In this document: in pieces, positions 22,611 through 34,112 of the stretch
Numbering within the stretch: the first letter of the stretch is position 1
How the letters are laid out: each line of letters opens with the position of its first letter
Source: Laguncularia racemosa
Taxonomy: Eukaryota > Streptophyta > Magnoliopsida > Myrtales > Combretaceae
Length of the DNA: 64,000 nt
Assembly (NCBI GenBank): GCA_037954665.1
Contig: JBBMOL010000065.1
Location: 3,658,001-3,722,000 of the forward strand
Direction: 5' to 3'
The notes under the pieces: generated by a model
Database searches by the model: none
Told to the model about the DNA's origin: nothing
The model's input: the letters and a program-made list of their open reading frames with translations, nothing else
Program-made: the position numbers and the translations under genes

Positions 22611-23399
22611 GATGATTTATAGGAAGATTTTAGAGACAATTGGATAAATGAAAGGTTTAAAGATGCTTCATGGACGAGAGAAGCGTCTATGATGGTATAG
22701 ATGGTGAAGGGCATGAGTCAAGCAACATCCAAGATGATGGCCTATGAGATATTTAGAATGAAATGGATTTCATAATGGAATGTTCAAAGGATGTTGAGAA
22801 AGATCATTCTTGGCTAAATACCCTAATGCAAGATCTTCAGTTATCCTTGCAAGGATATCTTGCATATATGGGAGAAGGAATTCCAAATTTAGCAAGTCGA
22901 AGACATTCCATTGCTCGACTTCTACATAAGGAAAGTAGATAGTCGATCATAATAACTTGGGGTGATGGAAGCACAGATTCGAAAGAAGTTCAACATTCGA
23001 ATCTTGTTCGCCCAAAGTTCCATAAGGAGGAAACTTCATGCCTTGTCATTAACTACAAGATGAGTAGAGTACACATATTAGGAGCTAGAAGGCTACCAAA
23101 GTCAAGTGGAGATGTGGCTTTCTACGATTGGGTTGAGGAAGCATCGTAAAAGGATACTGATTTCAAGAGGAACGCAAAGGAGTTACCCACTGGAATTGCT
23201 CGACTTCGGTTAGGACTACGACAACCCTAAATAAGTGAGTGGGAAACTTAACGATATGCTACCTTATTGTGTTGTTTGTTGGTTGCTATGCATGTGAAAT
23301 TGTTGTTTGTTGTTTTTGCTATTTAATGTGATTATTGTTGAGTTATGTGGTGGGAATTGATGAGTTAGGGAGAAAGTCATAAAGACTATAGGGGAATGA
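22611..23399. other. Interior of the giant LTR, no gene recognised
   Basis: There are short openings only. One plus-strand stretch (about 22776-22940) reads as ordinary mixed peptide (HSWLNTLMQDLQLSLQGYLA) for about 50 codons, but has no known domain and stops on both sides. Confidence 0.4.
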
Positions 23400-23404
23400 A
23401 TGGT

Positions 23405-25039
23405 TGATGGGTGTCGAATCCAACAAAAATAAAACCTACTCCTAGACAATTATATGATTTGCATATAGTGGTGAGTAGGGTCGAATCCACAGGGATTGGT
23501 TAAAGATATTTCTATTCAAAGGGCATAAAGATGAAAAGAAAACGAGGGGGGGTTTTGTTTATGAATCAAAATAAAGTCGAAACAAGATAATAGAATCGTA
23601 TATTGATAAAAGCCTAGCCAAAGGAATCAAGATAGTTTAATTCAAGGAATTGATCATCGATGCAAATGTTTTCTATTCTTATTCCTAGATAAACTGGTTA
23701 TGGTTATTAACAAGCTCTAACAACCTATCTCTCCGTACTTCCTCGATAACCAAGAGAAGCTCTTTGATTATTTCTCTTATCGATTAGACAATCCCAGACA
23801 AGCGCTTAGGATTTAATTTACCAATAGCATTAAAAACTAGAGAGACCACCAATTCATGCCAGTAGATTATAAGATAACCTATTTAAACATGATCACACAC
23901 CTCCATAACATGAATTCGATCATCTATTTTATAACCAAACATGTTATTGTGTCACTGAGACTAGAACAATCAAACAATTACGGATTTGACGTGCTAGTTG
24001 ATAATATATTAACTTGCTAATTGAGTAGAAGAGCTCTATTCATACCAATCAACAAAGATAATAATGACAAAACGATAAGAAGATATATGAATATCCAAAA
24101 ACAAAGAATAGAATAAATACAAGTCAATTAGACCTCACAATTCGTGGAGAATTAAACATCTATGACCCTTTGGCTAGAAAAGTAGCTTAGCTACTCATGT
24201 TCATCAACAAAACGAAAATAAAAAGTAGAGACATGATGAACCCGGTTGCCTGCTCTGCCTCCAAGATGATCTAAAGATTCCAGATTAAAAGATTTAAAAG
24301 TTGTCCTCACCCTCTAGGGTTGGTTCTATTTATATTGTTAGAGGGATGGCATGTGATCTTTTGCTAGCAAGATACGAAAATATCTTTCCTTTTCCAAGTA
24401 GATTTCGAGAAGTGAATCTTCGTCTGCCTGGCACGCCCTACCACACGGCCGTGGGTCAAGCCGTGCCTTCCTCTGTGCATAATTCACGTATCATCTTCCG
24501 TGTCCAGTGTGTAGTACGGCTCTACCCACGGCTAGATTTTCAACCGTGCCTTCCTCTGTGCATGATCTACAAGTTCTTCTCCTTGGCACGTCTAGCTTCC
24601 ACCACGGCTCCAAGCATGGTTTCTCCCACGGCTGCCACCACGGCCGTACCCTAAGCCGTGTCTCTCTTTGTTGAAAGTCCATATTTCTGCCTTTTCGTCC
24701 AGTGTGTAACACGGTTTGAGCCATGGCCGTGCCTCAAACCGTGCTTCCGATACACGGCCGTGTATTTCAACCGTGTATCTTCCTGTTGATTCAAAACCAA
24801 GTACACGGCCGTGTACTTCAATTACACGCCCATGTACTTCCCTCCGGCGGTGTAAATCCTTGTCTTGATCTAAGTTGTAGATGACTTCTCTAATTTACTT
24901 GAATTAGCATCCTTGACTCCATTTAACCTGATTTATCACCATAATAGAATTAAGTACCATTTCCTTATGATTTCTATAAAATCAATAATGAATTAACACA
25001 ATTTATACTATAAAGATTAAGTATAAAATGGCTCTATCA
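23405..25039 (-). mobile_element. Solo LTR (minus), TSD atggt, nested in the giant LTR
   Basis: On the minus strand it runs TGATAGAGCC...CACCCATCA, with perfect atggt duplications at 23400-23404 and 25040-25044. A minus-strand TATA box (ATATAAATAGAACC near 24335) and the phrase CCTGTGGATTCGACCC near the 3' end, widespread at LTR ends in plants, support an LTR of 1635 bp. An array of CACGG/CCGTG palindromes occupies 24425-24850, upstream of the TATA box on that strand, that is in U3. No coding region remains. Superfamily is probably Ty3/gypsy, not proven. Confidence 0.88.
24425..24850. repeat. CACGGCCGTG palindrome cluster in U3 of the solo LTR
   Basis: At least ten CACGG or CCGTG half-sites occur, including full palindromes 'tacacggccgtgta' near 24755 and 24803 and 'cacacggccgtgg' near 24442. 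It is the richest cluster of this motif outside the element at 35713-41657. Confidence 0.8.
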
Positions 25040-25582
25040 ATGGTTTGAGAGTTTAGATGTCATTACCTTAATGATAGCATCTAGCGTTATATCGCTAGTG
25101 CTATAACCATAAGCCTAATCCATGTTTTACAAATTGTTTTCCTTCTAAAACAAACCAGGACATAGAAACTTAGCTTTTCCTTCTATAGCTACCGAGTAGG
25201 TAAGCTTAGCTGGGATAGGGTGTATAGGTATCCTTATATATACATGTTAGAGCTGGTTACTGAATGTGTTTACATATACTTAAGCAAACTTATTTTCATA
25301 TTATATTTACGAAATACACTCATGAACCTAATCATACCAATCATGAGTGCAACCTTGGCTTTTACAACTTAACGATCCTATTTTCTTACTCTCTTAAGTT
25401 CGTAAGGGAAAGTGTTTAGTAAACTATTCTTAATTAGAGATGTGACACAAATATGTATATACACACACACACACATATATATATATATATCATATACAAA
25501 TGTCTTGAGGACATCGAAAGAGAAAACGAGATGACCTTGTTGGCTCTCGAAAGTGTGAAAATTATAGAGCACTTGAGAAGTG

Positions 25583-25800
25583 TGATGGCATAGAGGTGTC
25601 AAAGATGATTAATGTAAATCAATCCTGAGTGGTTAGTTTGACATGTGAGATAAATGACACAAAGGTGTCAGAAATGATTGTAAGCCAACCAGAGTGGTTC
25701 GGCATTTGAGAGAAAGGGTACAGAGGTGCTAGATCTGATGATCGTAAGTCAACTCGAGCGGTTTGACATTTAAAAGAAATGGCACAAAGAGGTGTCGAGA
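25583..25800. repeat. Degenerate tandem repeat, about 64-bp unit, 3.5 copies
   Basis: Units start with 'ggcatagaggtgtcaaagatg', 'gacacaaaggtgtcagaaatg', 'gtacagaggtgctagatctg' and 'ggcacaaagaggtgtcgag'. Each has a following 'taagtcaactcgagcggttt'-like half. They lie inside the giant LTR, downstream of the nested solo LTR. Confidence 0.75.
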
Positions 25801-26964
25801 TAATTTAATCTATTGTAAAACTGGATAGGTCTATGTCCATGGGGTCTAGGTTCAGTTTCTGTCTTGAGTGATAAGAAAGATATGATTTATGCTTGTTGTG
25901 ATGAGTGAAATAGAATGTTTGATGTTTGTCTCTATAGTATGATTGAAGATTGATTGTGATTGTAAATGTTGTTTGATCACTCTAAATCAATTAATTAAGA
26001 AAGAGGACTTGATTTAAAAACATGACATGCATTTTGAAGAGACATTGCATGAAATTGAAGGCCATCACTATCATAGGATGCGTCAGAAGAGATCAAGAGG
26101 ATTGTTATTCCGTCAAGTGCGAACTAAGTGATTAGGGGATTGTCGTGCCTTGACGGTTCCAAGTTCGGCCTGTTTTTGAGGGTTTTGCTCTGTCTGGTGT
26201 AGAGAGGCACATGAGCGTTCATTGTTGAGTTAATAAAATATCCTAATTAACAAGTGATAAGATAAATAAACCAGCTAATGACTTGGGCACTAATGGTAGC
26301 TTCGGAATCCCTAACCTAAGGTCAAGGGGGGTGTAAACCCTAGACTTCACATCAGTTACTAGAAGACCACGTGAGATGCTGCATTCATATAGTTGTTCAT
26401 GTATAGCATATGTTTAATATTTTAATTTGAATTTGCTTGTGTATGTATATAGCATATGTTTTAGAACTTGATTTGTAATTCATTTGTGTATGTACGTAGC
26501 ATTAAAAGTGTTACCATCCCATTCACTAAGCCATAACGTGCTCACCCCCTCACAGACTTTTTGCAGGTAGCGATACGAAAGCGCAGAATGAGATAACATG
26601 TGAAGTATTGAGAGTTTTGGAAGACTAGAGTAACAAAGTAAGAATTTTGAAGGATAGATTCACTTAGATGAAATTTTAGGACCCCCATGTGAATAGAATT
26701 TGAAATTGAGAAACCTAGGGTTTATCTTATTTTGCTGATTGGTAAGGGATACCGATTCTTTGCGATCATAGTTGACCGTGGGATTTGGGTTTCATAGCAA
26801 TATTTATTATCTAATTATATGTACTATAACTTGTTATAGATGTAATTATTTATTTAGATTTTTAGATCTTTGACTCTTAAGATGATAATCATGTAACGGG
26901 TGCACATTTGCTATGATAATTTTAGTAGAGGCTTCTAGGCCCCCATTTAGAGCGTGACACATAT

Positions 26965-28000
26965 ATTGCCATTTTGCTATCCTTTATATTAAGTTTATCT
27001 AACCTATTCATTATAGTTTCTAACATATCTTCTTCTTTACTAAAATTTATTTATTTTTTTGTTCTAGGAAAAAAAAAGGAGGATAAATTGGCCTTAACAT
27101 GGACAAAGAGGTTGGATTTGATTTTAATTGATTGGATCTTTTTGAAACTTTAGTTTAGAATCTCTCAAAATTTTCTATAATTAAGTTTTCAATCTTATCT
27201 ATTTGTAATCCAATGGTATATGATACTTGATTAATATAATTGTTTTGTGCTTTAAGGCTATTTAACTCTAAATGAAAATGTCCTTTTTCTTCAGTAGTTA
27301 ATTTGAAAGGAGAGGCTTTAATACTTTCATCTTGCACCCTTAAGGTAATTTCCTATAAAGGAAGGTGTGTACCTATCATGGGTCTCCCGTGGGTTTCCCA
27401 TCTTTGAATAAGATTATTTATTGCCTTAAGGTAACATTTTCCTTGAACTCCATAAATCCATCAAAAACCGTTTAAAGAATGATTTATTTCTTTCAATTTG
27501 TTTTGTAGATCATTATACCATAAAGCTCTTATTGTATATGTCTCTTCTTTAGAATATGTTAAAAAATACGCTTGTCTTTTATTTATTTTCTTTAGAATAA
27601 AAATCTTTCCTTAAGAATTCTTTACCAATGTTAAAAGGTTCTTCTAATGTCACTAGATAAAATTCATTCATTTGTGACAGAATTGGTGAATTTGGTTGAT
27701 AAATTTTTTTAGGAATAAGCAATTCGAAATTTACTCTTCTCAATCTAATATTTTCTTGCTCAATTTTCTTTCCTCGTTCTTCTCTCTTCTAGGAGATAGA
27801 TCATTCTCTAAATTCATTCTTCTCAAATCAATGCTATCATCTATACTACGGCAGATGGCCTTCTATCAATATTTCTAAGGAAAGCCATCTTAAGTGTTCC
27901 ATCATCACATCTTGAAAGCCATCTTAAGAGTTCCATCATCACATCTTGAAAGTAGGGTAGGCTTACTATTAGAAATACTTAGCCTTGGAATCATAGCTAT
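26965..28000 (-). pseudogene. Endogenous pararetrovirus region, structural-protein part
   Basis: Several minus-strand pieces can be followed: 'YQPNSPILSQMNEFYLVTLE' near 27690-27640, then 'GVQGKCYLKAINNLIQRWET' near 27455-27395, then the 60-codon frame 27337-27155 (LNSLKAQNNYINQVSY...IENLIIENFE). A segment at 26965-27200 follows, and it is repeated at 28330-28560. Stops and frameshifts separate the pieces. Similarity to caulimovirid structural regions is by general resemblance only. The sequence continues, after the giant LTR insertion, into 19440-19739. Confidence 0.55.
27881..27948. repeat. 34-bp tandem duplication
   Basis: Two copies of a unit starting 'aaagccatcttaag', one mismatch apart, lie within the pararetrovirus remains. 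Confidence 0.9.
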
Positions 28001-28029
28001 CTAATGATCTAAATTATTTTGTTGTTTGT

Positions 28030-28560
28030 AAACTTTTGATGCTATTACCATTTGACTTAATAAATCTAAAATTTGATGTTCTACCGGTCCATCTATATTC
28101 CAGTCATATACTTCACTTCCTCTAAATCTGTTAATCTCAAATATGGTTTTTCTTCAAACATTATATTAAGAGGAGAAGGTCTTGTGTACTATCCCCTAAG
28201 ATTGGATATGGTTTCACATTCTCTTTTGACCTTACCTAGCACCATTCCTTTTTTTTTTTTTTAATATCTAATTTTTCTAAGAATTGATTAGCTAACTCTT
28301 CTGTGTTAGTTTTGCTTTCTTTGTCTTTCATATTAATGACCTTTTTGCTATCCTTTTTATTAAGTTTATCTAACCTATTCATTATAGTTTCAAACATATC
28401 TCTTTCTTCGCTAAATTTTATTTTTTCTAGTTCTAGGATGAAAAAAGGATGATAAATTGGCCTTGACATGGATGAAGTTAGATATCATTTTAATTTGATT
28501 GGATCTTTTTCAAACTTCAATTTGGAATCTCTTTCAAAATTTTCTATAATTAGGTTTTTA
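28030..28560 (-). pseudogene. Second partial copy of the pararetrovirus structural region
   Basis: 28560-28325 repeats 27200-26965 in direct orientation ('ataaattggcctt.acatgga', 'ttaagtttatctaacctatt'). 28325-28030 repeats the 19440-19739 fragment. The open part (28469-28236) reads MSRPIYHPFF...ETIMNRLDKLNKK, a charged, possibly coiled stretch. Because this copy is not interrupted, it gives the pre-insertion sequence at the catat site. Poly-A expansion near 28250 and stops mark it as dead. Confidence 0.6.
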
Positions 28561-28734
28561 ACCCTAGAATATTGCTCTTAATTAGTAGTAGGGAGTGAGT
28601 GCATTGTGAATTTCTCCTTAAACTAATGTTAGGCGAGTAGTTGTGAGTGCTTCGTGAAAATGGTGAGTGCCTTGTGAATAGTGTTCTATGAATACTAAAA
28701 TGGTAGATGGACAAATAGTATTTCCAAAATGAAT

Positions 28735-29160
28735 ATTATAATAAGTATACATATATTAGATATGTATTTTTAATATGTTATATATACACATGTACAATAT
28801 GTATATATAATCTATAAACCTATTACAAATATATGATGTATATATATTTATTATTTATATTTTATATATATATACATAATAGACACAATTGATTTGTTTA
28901 CGCACAAATGTATATGTATATATTTATTTTATATAAATATGAATATATCATACATAATAATTATACATTGTATATGTTTGTTATAAATATATATCAAACG
29001 TGTAATTGATATACAAATATTAAATATGTATTTTAATATGTAATATATACATGTACAATATGTATATATAATTTGTATATTTATTAAAAATATATAATGT
29101 ATATCTATTTATTGTTTATATTTGTAATATATATGCATAATAGTAATCCTATACAAATGA
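28735..29160. repeat. AT-rich TATA-type tandem repeat, copy 2
   Basis: Shares ordered phrases with 2480-3045 ('agatatgtattttaatatgt', 'acaatatgtatatataatc', 'gcataatagtaatc'). Two internal units are about 260 bp apart. Confidence 0.6.
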
Positions 29161-29263
29161 TACATGCTATTCAAGGACATGATTGATTCTATCACATGAT
29201 TCTCCTATCTTATTTCTTAAATCCTCAGCTGTTTCTCTCATCACTTAACTATTTCCTCAGTGC

Positions 29264-29993
29264 TACAACTTCTCCTTCTTTTCTTCTTCGATGCAATTTA
29301 ATATCTCCAACTATTTCAAGTTCATTAAAATGGATGGGATTGTTGTAGTTATCTACATTAGGATCTTCATACTCATTCACATTCTCATCATCACTTAAGT
29401 TTATATGTTGTTGTTATATTCTATATCCATGTGTCCTTCAACATCTTTTCCAGTTGCACAATCAAGGCCAAAAATAGTACATAACTCATCAAAACAAGGA
29501 AATGGCCTATTTCTGAATTGAGCTGCACTTTTGTGACTCTACATGATAAATAAGAAAATATTACAAACATGAATAATTAATGAAAGAAATAAATAACCAA
29601 GGAAGATGAAATAATGCTTATATTCAAACATACCTGCATCCCACAGAGGCTGCTTCGTGACAACACATTTTGTAATCAAATCCCAACCAAACCCACCTAT
29701 ATTAGCCCCATATACCATATCATAAACAATATTAAAGTGAGTTATCAATGTCTTCATTCTTGACTCAATGTGAGGACTTGCCTTTAGACCACAACTTGGC
29801 AACTTTGCTTTTAACGCTTTTTCCATAACTAAAAAAAGTCTCAGTTTAAACTTGCAATTAGCTTTATACTTTCCAGTGTTTTGCAACTTAAAGAGTACCT
29901 CCATAAGTGCAGAGTTTTCTTCATCAGACCATATCCTTTGTTTTTACGTGGACCTCTTGATTTGTTAATCATGTTGTCTCGTGTTCCTTCCAT
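29264..29993 (-). pseudogene. Harbinger MYB/SANT-like DNA-binding protein, frameshifted
   Basis: From ATG 29993 the frame gives a basic N-terminus (MEGTRDNMINKSRGPRKNK). After a frameshift near 29945 it continues as a SANT-like helix region (IWSDEENSALMEVLFKLQ), then ALKAKLPSCGLKASPHIESR and GFGWD, the conserved block of plant Myb/SANT-like Harbinger partners. This piece ends near 29634 at a donor-like CAG/GTATG. A second open segment starts at 29538 after ATGTAG and reads SHKSAAQFRNRPFPCFDEL to an acidic region and a KLHRRRKEGEVV basic end at 29264. The 95-bp gap is probably an intron, though the phases do not match cleanly. In the family this protein partners the transposase and helps bring it to DNA. 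Confidence 0.8.
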
Positions 29994-30394
29994 TCCCTGA
30001 TAAAATATTTTTGAGCGATAAAAAATGTGGTGCAAAAAATAGGGATGTAACATAAGGGAATATTAAGTATTAAGATCAATAAGACAAATATAAAGTGTAC
30101 CATAAATGCACAGCACAAATATTTATTGGAAAAAAAAGAAGAAAACAAAGTAAAATCATCATAACATTATCTACCATGTGTTGCCCTCCACTCATCAAGC
30201 ATACTTCTAGCTAAATTATCTCTAAATGAAGCTCATTCATGAGATGTATCAATTGTTGCCACAATTTTATCTGGTGCTTTAATATTATGTTCTTGAGCCT
30301 CCCATTGTTTTTGTAATGGATTATTGACCACTTTCCTATTTATTGGGTTTCTAGGAGACCACATGCTAGTATAATGCAATTTTGAATTTTAATT

Positions 30395-30687
30395 TGGGAA
30401 AATTATATACGAGGGATCAACATCTAGGGTCTAGTTCAAATAGAAGATCAAAGTTTAAAGTGGTTTACATAGATGATCAATATTACAATAAATATCTTAA
30501 GTAAAGAATCCTATTTTGGTGCCATTACAGACAATAAATTGTTCATCTTCAACTTTAACCACTTAAAAATTTGTTCCTCTATTTTAATTACTTAGTATAG
30601 CATTGATTCTCTATTTTAAACATTTAAAAGTTCAATTGCTTATTTAAACTTAACCTAAACATGGATCCCTTCACTTGTAATTTTCCC
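30395..30687. mobile_element. 293-bp TIR element (MULE-type MITE) inside the transposase
   Basis: The ends tGGGAAAATTATATACGAGGGA and ...TAATTTTCCC are imperfect inverted repeats of about 24 bp. Flanks are a perfect 9-bp duplication attttaatt (30386-30394 and 30688-30696), the size made by Mutator-like transposases. Removing the element and one duplication copy rejoins the Harbinger transposase sequence in a plausible frame, which confirms the insertion. There is no coding capacity. Confidence 0.88.
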
Positions 30688-31565
30688 ATTTTAATTGGAT
30701 AAAAGGAAGGACTTCTAAGGTTTGCTCATCTCATTTTAATCCAAAATATCTTTCTATGGTAATGTGAGCCAATGAATGCTTTATGTTGAAAATTGCTTTT
30801 GGAGTAGTAGGCTAATGGCCATCACTCCAATCGCTTAAATGGTACCATTGTCCTCTATATGGAGTAAGAAAACCTTTAGAATTCGTATATCTAGCTTTAA
30901 TAAGATAATATTGACCTAATGAGTGAAAAGAAAAATTTAGTAAATTTGACTTAATAATTTAGTGAAATTTAGGAACAATATGATGATATATTTCCTACCT
31001 AGTAGAACTTTTAATCCATTTCGTCTAGATTTAGCATTTTTGAATACTTTACCATCAATTCCTAATCCCTCCCAACTAGAGAACACATATATAAATTGCT
31101 CCTTAGGTGAGCTTACTACTAGTACATTTGTTGCAATTTCTCCTCTTTGATTTCTATATATAGGTTTATCTTCCAAAGGATCTCTTACTTTAATATATGT
31201 TCCATTTATAGCTCTTAAGCAATGCTACATGTACAATGTAATAAATTAGAACCAATTATTTGTAAAAAAATCTATGGCATTGCAATGTGCATTAAAAAGG
31301 AAAGTCTCAAGACCCTAAATCAATTCCATTTCATATTATTTGAATCTTTAGGAATTGGCACTGGCTTCTTTAATAACAATCCATGGAGACTAAGAATAGA
31401 CATTAAGACATTTTTGAAATGTTTACTAATGATTTCCCCAAATCTCTTAAATAAAAAATTTACTACTTTATTCTTCATACAATGTGCAAGTACATGGAGA
31501 AATAATGCAACTTGTTCATTAACTGTCATGAATCTTACCTCCTCAACTAATTTGGCATGAACCTG

Positions 31566-31749
31566 CTTATCAATTACGATAGATTGATATGAATAATTAT
31601 GTACGGTAATTGTAATTGTAAATGAATTAGTTTCCACAATCTACTATATTAGTTTGATGAGACTGAAATAACATAAAATAGTCTTCCAGACTCTCATAAG
31701 AGTTTCTCAATGAATAAAATTCTACAACTGCTTGCAAAATAATAAAATA

Positions 31750-31782
<33 letters not shown>

Positions 31783-32114
31783 TAACCTTAGTCTAATAGC
31801 AAAAGAATGAATAAAATAAAATAAATAAAAAGTCACGTGCATGACTTCTCGCATTTTTATGGTTAGGTTCACGGACATGAACATGTTCATGATCCTCTCG
31901 TTCCTCTTTTAAAATCAACATCACCGGTGTGAATCTCTGATGGCGCATATGTTGATGTTCACGCTTGGGTATATGGGCATGTACTCAATTGTGAACCCCT
32001 TTGTAATATCTGAAATGTTTATTATCTTCATTCCTTGGCCTCTAAGCTAAACTCTCTTAGCTCCTGGACTTCCACTTATACTTTCTTACTCTTTATAGAC
32101 CTTGATTCCTATCA
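31566..32114 (-). repeat. 3' LTR of the gag-protease element
   Basis: Homologous to 34113-34669. A (TA)n expansion lies at 31753-31780, and a 29-bp block near 32042-32070 is absent from the other LTR. Its left end is truncated by comparison. Confidence 0.75.
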
Positions 32115-34112
32115 TTACCTTAAGAGTGGTGAAGATTTGCCTTGAATCTTGCTTCTTCTTTGTAATAGACCCCGCACAATAATTTTCAAAATCTTTGTTG
32201 TTAACTTGCTACATAAACATGTTTTGCTTCTTCTTCTGTTGCTTCTTGGAAAGGATCTTTTAGTCCTTCTTAATCTCTTCTTGCAACTTTGGCAATAAAG
32301 TAATCTGCTGGTTATCTTTTTAGAATGAGTAAGAATTTGACATCCCATTATAGGTAGTGTTTCTATCATATTACCATGGCTTACTCAATAGTATATGTGT
32401 AGCATTATCCATAGGAACTACATCATAGACAAAAATGTTAGTATATTTACCAATGGTAAATGGAACTTGTGCCTACCTATCAACTCGAACTTGAGCCTTC
32501 TCATTAAATCATTCCAAACTATATGGTGATGTATGCAGAATAGTTGGCAAACTTATCATCTTTACCTACTTACCAAAAGCTACATTAGCATAACTACCAC
32601 CATGTATAATCATGGAACAAATCTTCTCGTTCACCACACATCGAGTATGAAAAACATTCACTCGTTGATCTTAATTTGAGCTCGCCTTAGCATGCAGAAT
32701 CTTCCTTAACACTAAACTCATTAACAATCCATCTTAACCTTTTTCTCCACTTAATGCAACTACAATGGCCTACTTTTCAAGTATAGCTAGTTTACCTTCA
32801 TTGTCCTCCTAACTATCAATCTCAAAAATTGGAATTTCTTCCTTAGCAACCATGATCTTTTTGTTAAAACTTTGAGCTGTGATGTGCCTAAACCCCAAGC
32901 ATTTATGACATTTTATTGCACTCGCTTTTTGCTTCGGTTGTTTGGACTCAACTTCTTATGGTTTTTGCATTGTTGAAGTCTTCAACCCATCATCGGCAAC
33001 TCTCTTCCCAAATTTCTACATAGGATGCGCTTCTTCAATGGACTTGATTTGATTTATAGGAGCCCTTGATTTACCCCTCTTTTGCCATCTCTCAATCCTT
33101 CAGCTAATTTAATGACATTCTACAAACTTTCACAAGATTGTAATACTGTAATGTTAGAAATTTCATACCTAAGCCCTATGATGTATCTGGCAATAGTTTG
33201 TCTTTTCGACTCATTTGCCTCACACCTAATGGATAGCATCTCAAATTCCTTGGTATAGTCATCTACACTCATACTCCCCTATTTCAAGGATTACATTGGT
33301 AGGTATATTTTTTCTTGATAATGATGTTGAATAAACCTCTTCTACATGAACCTCTTCATAAGAAACCACATTTTGATTTCCTCTTCCTTATCTTTCATAC
33401 TTTGCACTTTTACATTCTCCCATCACAATTTTGTATACCCTATCAACTCCAAAGAAACCACTCTTACCTTTGTTTACTCATTAAGATAATAACAAACAAA
33501 TATTTTCTCGACTTTATATTCCCAATCTAAGTAATTGTTAGGTGACCCACTACCTATAAATATAGGAATCTTAACTTTGATTATATCTAATCTCAAATTA
33601 ATATTATTATGATCTCTTCTTCTATTCACCCCATAATTATCAACAAGATTCGAATGTCTTCTATCAGCTTCAAAATTATCACTAGAACTCTCCTCTTGTT
33701 CTTCTCATGCTCTTCTATTCTCACACTAACCATTCACTTTATGTGTGTTTTGTCTCCTTTCTCTATTTTGATCTCTATTCATCAAATATTGCACCAATGT
33801 TGTTGAATTGAGAATTTGTTCCTTTAGAGCATTCCATTGCCTTACCCTAAAACTCCTCCTCGCTGAATTTTCACTATTATTCCTATAACGTCTTCTACCA
33901 TTGTTGTTAACACTCTTAGCCAACATCTTTTAATACTCTTTAATAATATATCCAACAAACTAATAAATCAATAGTTAAATCATCCCCTAATCACACCAGA
34001 ACCTTAGTTTCACAAAACCCTAGAATCTCCTTTCACACCAACCAAATTGAAAGAGTGAGATATTGTAACTTACTAAATTAGAAGCATGTAAACCATAGCT
34101 CTAGTAATAAGA
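32115..34112 (-). pseudogene. gag-pro: Gypsy gag, zinc knuckle and aspartic protease, many stops
   Basis: From 33926 leftward the sequence shows a basic Arg/Asn-rich N-terminus (NNNGRRRYRNNSENSARRSF), the gag core (GSPNNYLDWEYKVEKIF; TKLWWENV; SMSVDDYTKEFEMLSIRCEA), a knuckle KCHKCLGFRHIT near 32905, and a protease region near 32640-32360 (VVNEKICSMIIHGGSYANVA to VPFTIGKYTN and HILLSKPW). The protease motif normally has Asp where His is seen here (IIHGGS). There are more than ten in-frame stops. After the protease the sequence runs directly into the 3' LTR. The domain order and wording resemble the CRM-like element at 52281-58924. Confidence 0.75.
34098..34109 (-). promoter_or_regulatory. Degraded primer-binding site (initiator Met tRNA)
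   Basis: Plus-strand gctctagtaata matches gctctgatacca at 8 of 12 positions and sits 3 bp from the 5' LTR. Confidence 0.55.

Larger units (their letters stand above)
19745..26959 (+). mobile_element. Giant solo LTR (about 5.6 kb before nesting), TSD catat
   Basis: The insertion begins tgtgaagccctaaaa and ends agagcgtgaca, with perfect 5-bp duplications catat at 19740-19744 and 26960-26964. Pararetrovirus sequence resumes across it, as shown by the uninterrupted paralogue near 28320-28350. No second copy of the start is visible inside and no gag-pol is present. The 3' part has the tract-plus-'tttttgcaggtag' layout (near 26565) seen in Del-like LTRs, so I read it as a single LTR in plus orientation. 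Subtracting the nested solo LTR leaves about 5.57 kb. A defective or LARD-like element with undetected LTRs is the alternative. Confidence 0.7.

Noticed and set aside
33315..33806. Plus-strand ORFs of 65-71 codons
   Set aside because: Antisense to the gag of the gag-protease element; hydrophobic chance frames.
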